Assembly: GCF_046098205.1 (NCBI RefSeq)
Contig: NZ_JBJURJ010000011.1
Location: forward strand, 186,001-250,000
Direction of reading: 5' to 3'
Length of the DNA stretch: 64,000 nucleotides
Source of the DNA: Paenibacillus_AR mesotrionivorans
GTDB taxonomy: Bacteria > Bacillota > Bacilli > Paenibacillales > NBRC-103111
Shown here: piece by piece, positions 61,574-64,000 of the stretch
How positions within the stretch are numbered: the stretch's first letter is position 1
How the letters are laid out: the number at the start of each line of letters is the position of its first letter
Made by a program: the position numbers and the translations under genes
Notes under the pieces: generated by a model
Databases searched by the model: none
Seen by the model: the letters and a program-made list of their open reading frames with translations, nothing else
What the model was told of the DNA's origin: nothing

Positions 61574-62572
61574 CTACCATAGGCCGGTTTCGCTGATTTT
61601 TCGGGACAGGCGGTTGGCCGAAACCAGGAGCACCAAGCCGATGAGGGCCTGGAACAGCTCTACGGCGGTGCCGTAGCTGAAGTCACTGCCCAGAAGGCCG
61701 CGCCGATAGACATAGGTGGAGATGACATCCGCGGTTTCGTAGGTGGAGCCGTTATACAGCAGGATGATCTTCTCGTAGCCGATGTTCATCAGCCGCCCGA
61801 TGTTGAGAATCAGCATGATGGAGATGGTGGGGGCGATGCCCGGCAGAGTCACCGCCAGCAGTTGGCGCCACCGGTTGGCCCCGTCGATTTTGGCCGCGTC
61901 GTACAGCTCCTCGTCCACCCCGGTCAGAGCTGCCAGATAGATGATGGAGCCCCAGCCCATGCTCTGCCAGATGCCCGACCCGACGAAGATGGTCCGGAAC
62001 CATTCCGGCTTCATGAGGAATTGGATGGGCTCGCCGCCGAACCAGACAATGATCTGGTTGATCAGACCGTCTGTGGTCAGGAAGTTTACCAGAATCCCGC
62101 ATACCACAACGGTGGAGATAAAATGAGGCAGGTAGCTGACGCTTTGGGTGAACTTCTTCATCTTGACGCTTTTCAGCTCATTTAAGAGCAGTGCCAGGAT
62201 AATCGGTGCCGGGAAGGCAAAAATCAGCTCATACACATTAATCATGATGGTATTGCGCACCAGCTTCCAGAAGTATGGATCGAAGAGAAATTTCTGAAAG
62301 TGATGTACGCCCGCCCATGGACTGTCGGTGATGCCTTTGGCAATGTTGTAGTCCTTGAAGGCGATAATAATGCCGTACATGGGCCAATAATGAAACAATA
62401 CATAGTAGCAGAAGGGCAGAAAGAAAATCAGATACAGGAACCGGCTCCGTTTAATCCGGCTGCGCACATAACGGCTTTTTACCTGGGGTGCGGAGGTTAT
62501 CTCTTCTGCAGTCAGTGGTTGGATGGGAATCCCCTCCTTGTTCAGCCCGGCCTTGATGTAGGCCTCCATCAT
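61574..62572 (-). CDS. Sugar ABC transporter permease (LplB-like)
   Basis: The protein has about 332 residues from the chosen start and six membrane helices, with WPMYGIIIAFKDYNIAKGI after helix 1 and the EAA loop ELYDAAKIDGANRWRQLLAV. It is the first gene of the carbohydrate operon. The start is uncertain: ATG ATG at 62572/62569 has no good ribosome binding site, while AAGGAGGGG lies inside the frame at about 62535 without a following ATG. A -10 (TATAAT) 15 bp upstream argues against the longer frame to 62782. Confidence 0.9.
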   Translation of the reverse strand: MMEAYIKAGLNKEGIPIQPLTAEEITSAPQVKSRYVRSRIKRSRFLYLIFFLPFCYYVLFHYWPMYGIIIAFKDYNIAKGITDSPWAGVHHFQKFLFDPYFWKLVRNTIMINVYELIFAFPAPIILALLLNELKSVKMKKFTQSVSYLPHFISTVVVCGILVNFLTTDGLINQIIVWFGGEPIQFLMKPEWFRTIFVGSGIWQSMGWGSIIYLAALTGVDEELYDAAKIDGANRWRQLLAVTLPGIAPTISIMLILNIGRLMNIGYEKIILLYNGSTYETADVISTYVYRRGLLGSDFSYGTAVELFQALIGLVLLVSANRLSRKISETGLW

Positions 62573-62587
62573 ACCGGTGATGAGGCC

Positions 62588-62615
62588 TATTATAGGGAAG
62601 GCCGGCCACCGTTGA
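62588..62615 (-). promoter_or_regulatory. Possible promoter of the carbohydrate operon
   Basis: On the minus strand TTCAAC and TATAAT are separated by 16 nt. If used, the mRNA would begin close to the ATG at 62572, so the true start codon may lie further inside. Confidence 0.4.
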
Positions 62616-62803
62616 AAGAACCGATATCCGCTCCCTGCACCAAATTTCGCCCTTCCGGGGGGATGATTCATTTTTCCCGGTGATGCAAATCTCCACCTGC
62701 AGCCGTGAAAAGGATACTGCTTTTTTATTGCTGGGAAGCGGACAGGTTTCATGCTACATTTAGACATATATAAATTCCTCATTTTTCCGAAGGAGCGAAT
62801 GTC

Positions 62804-64000
62804 TTGAAAAATTCCCGCACATTTTTGAAATCCATTTGTTTACCCGGCCTTGCCCTCTTTTGGTTATTGATGATGGTTCATCCCGCAGCAACCTATGCCT
62901 CCGGCAGCACCAAGGCAGCTATTCCTGATCCCGCTCTGGAGCAAGTGCTCCGGGTAAGTATAGCTCAGCCAACCGGAGATTTGACCACGGAGGATTTACA
63001 AAAAGCCACCTCTCTCTACGCCTACCAAGGGGAAAATATCCGCAGCCTTGAGGGACTCGAGCATGCTGTGAATATCTCCAAGCTGGTGCTGGACGGCAAC
63101 CCCATCGAGGATTTTACACCACTTGCCTCTTTGACGAATGTAGAGATGTTGGGTTTGACCCGCACCGGCATTCAGGATCTTTCCCCACTCAACGGCATGG
63201 TTAAGCTTCAACAGCTTCTAGCCTCCAACAACGGAATCAGCGATCTGACTCCCCTTAAAGATTTGAATGAGTTGACCGACCTGCTCTTGGAAAACAACCA
63301 AATTGCCAATGTGGAATCACTTGCGGGCATGTCTATCCGTTGGCTAAACCTCAGCGGCAACCGGATCAGCGATATCTCCGTGCTTCTTGAACTGAAAAAT
63401 CTGAAACATGTAGATTTATCCGGCAATCCTCTGAACGAACAGGCACCGGCCGTTATTGTAGAACTCCGGCAAAAAGGGGTGGAAGTATCGGGAGCCCCCG
63501 GTGAATTGTCCAGTGATGCTATTGAGGTATTGGTTGATGGAGAAGGCGTGTCCTTTGAGCAGGCCCCTCTACTGGAGGATGGCACTACACTGGTGCCCTT
63601 CCGTGCTATTTTCGAAACACTTGGCCTGATTGTAGGATGGGATGCGGACACGCAAACAGTAACAGGCACCAAGGACCGCTTCAGCATCTCCATGCAAATT
63701 GGCAGTAACAACGCGCTGTTAAACGGCAAGGCTGCAGAACTCTCCTTGGCTCCCCGGATTATAAACGGCAGCACCTTCGTCCCCCTCCGCTTTATTGGGG
63801 AGGCTACCGGCCGGAACGTGGAATGGCTGGCCCATATCCGGACTATTCATATTGATACTACTTTCCGCTCCATCGTTTACGAAACCCTGTATTCGAATCA
63901 ACTGAAATATGAAGGGGAGAGTAAGGAAGGTCTTCCTCATGGCCGCGGGAAATATATGATTGACGGGGGCGTGTGGTACGAGGGTACATTTGTGGAGGGC
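62804..64000 (+). CDS. LRR / copper-amine-oxidase-type stalk / MORN surface protein (3' end outside window)
   Basis: The first 399 residues are present. TTG start with GAAGGAG upstream, then a signal peptide (hydrophobic stretch ending near PAATYASG). About four leucine-rich repeats of the 22-residue bacterial type follow (LEGLEHAVNISKLVLDGNPI, LTDLLLENNQIANVESLAGM, LKHVDLSGNPL). Next is a copper-amine-oxidase N-terminal-like domain (about 235-345; TLVPFRAIFETLGLIVGWDA and STFVPLRFIGEATGRNVEW), a wall-associated stalk module. The window ends in what looks like a MORN repeat (YEGESKEGLPHGRGKYMI, then YEGTFVEG). A cell-surface scaffold role is inferred. It is divergent from the sugar operon. 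Confidence 0.85.
   Translation, partial: MKNSRTFLKSICLPGLALFWLLMMVHPAATYASGSTKAAIPDPALEQVLRVSIAQPTGDLTTEDLQKATSLYAYQGENIRSLEGLEHAVNISKLVLDGNPIEDFTPLASLTNVEMLGLTRTGIQDLSPLNGMVKLQQLLASNNGISDLTPLKDLNELTDLLLENNQIANVESLAGMSIRWLNLSGNRISDISVLLELKNLKHVDLSGNPLNEQAPAVIVELRQKGVEVSGAPGELSSDAIEVLVDGEGVSFEQAPLLEDGTTLVPFRAIFETLGLIVGWDADTQTVTGTKDRFSISMQIGSNNALLNGKAAELSLAPRIINGSTFVPLRFIGEATGRNVEWLAHIRTIHIDTTFRSIVYETLYSNQLKYEGESKEGLPHGRGKYMIDGGVWYEGTFVEG

Noticed and set aside
1..64000. CRISPR arrays, prophage, insertion sequences, rRNA or tRNA genes
   Set aside because: No regularly spaced direct repeats of CRISPR type, no transposase or phage proteins and no clear tRNA/rRNA sequence were seen.

Overview
The window reads as chromosomal DNA of a Paenibacillus-like Firmicute. 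The signs are strong AGGAGG-type ribosome binding sites, moderate-to-high GC, many AraC-type regulators that carry their own membrane sensor domain, LplABC-type sugar importers, a Bce-type bacitracin module, YerB, and intergenic families of short TAACGG/TAACGA repeats. No rRNA, tRNA, CRISPR array, phage or transposase gene was seen.

Layout. 1-4.5 kb: a minus-strand exopolysaccharide-type operon resembling B. subtilis ydaJ-ydaL-ydaM (GH8-like lipoprotein, large membrane protein, DUF2334 protein, GT2 synthase cut by the window edge). 4.7-13.6 kb: housekeeping and accessory genes (YerB, DUF4234, DUF2752, RlmN, NudC, an FAD oxidoreductase, a short UvrC-like nuclease, an MFS exporter) plus a decayed response-regulator fragment. 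14-24.3 kb: a Cthe_2159-type cell-surface lipoprotein, an SRPBCC protein, a sugar porter downstream of a sugar-binding protein/histidine kinase/response regulator trio, a non-coding stretch that looks structured, and a luciferase-like oxidoreductase. 24.6-35.8 kb: a KAS III-like enzyme, a small possibly STAS-like protein, a zinc metallopeptidase, BceRS and BceAB in convergent orientation, and a 1036-residue hybrid kinase. 35.8-39.9 kb: a cluster of enzymes from families often used for drug modification (AAC(3), UMP-kinase-like, tandem GNAT, DUF4037 nucleotidyltransferase), with an intrinsic terminator in the leader of two of them. 40-51 kb: pirin, membrane protein, AraC regulator, GNAT, solute-binding lipoprotein, pectinesterase-LysM, and a TetR/epimerase pair with three palindromic operators. 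51.4-62.6 kb: one minus-strand carbohydrate operon (two permeases, binding protein, DHDPS-family aldolase, sialidase-like protein, GH106-like glycosidase, AraC regulator). The window ends in an LRR/stalk-domain/MORN surface protein.

How the parts may work together. Several units look like plant-polysaccharide scavenging (pectinesterase, GH106-like hydrolase, aldolase, LplABC-type importers with membrane AraC regulators). The trio at 18.7-22.5 kb probably senses a sugar outside the cell and may control the adjacent porter. The most unusual locus is 35.8-39.9 kb. There a 33-codon leader ORF containing Arg-Ile-Arg runs into a terminator hairpin directly before the UMP-kinase-like gene, which looks like ribosome-mediated attenuation. 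Start codons were chosen by ribosome binding site. Family names come from motif recognition only; no search was run.
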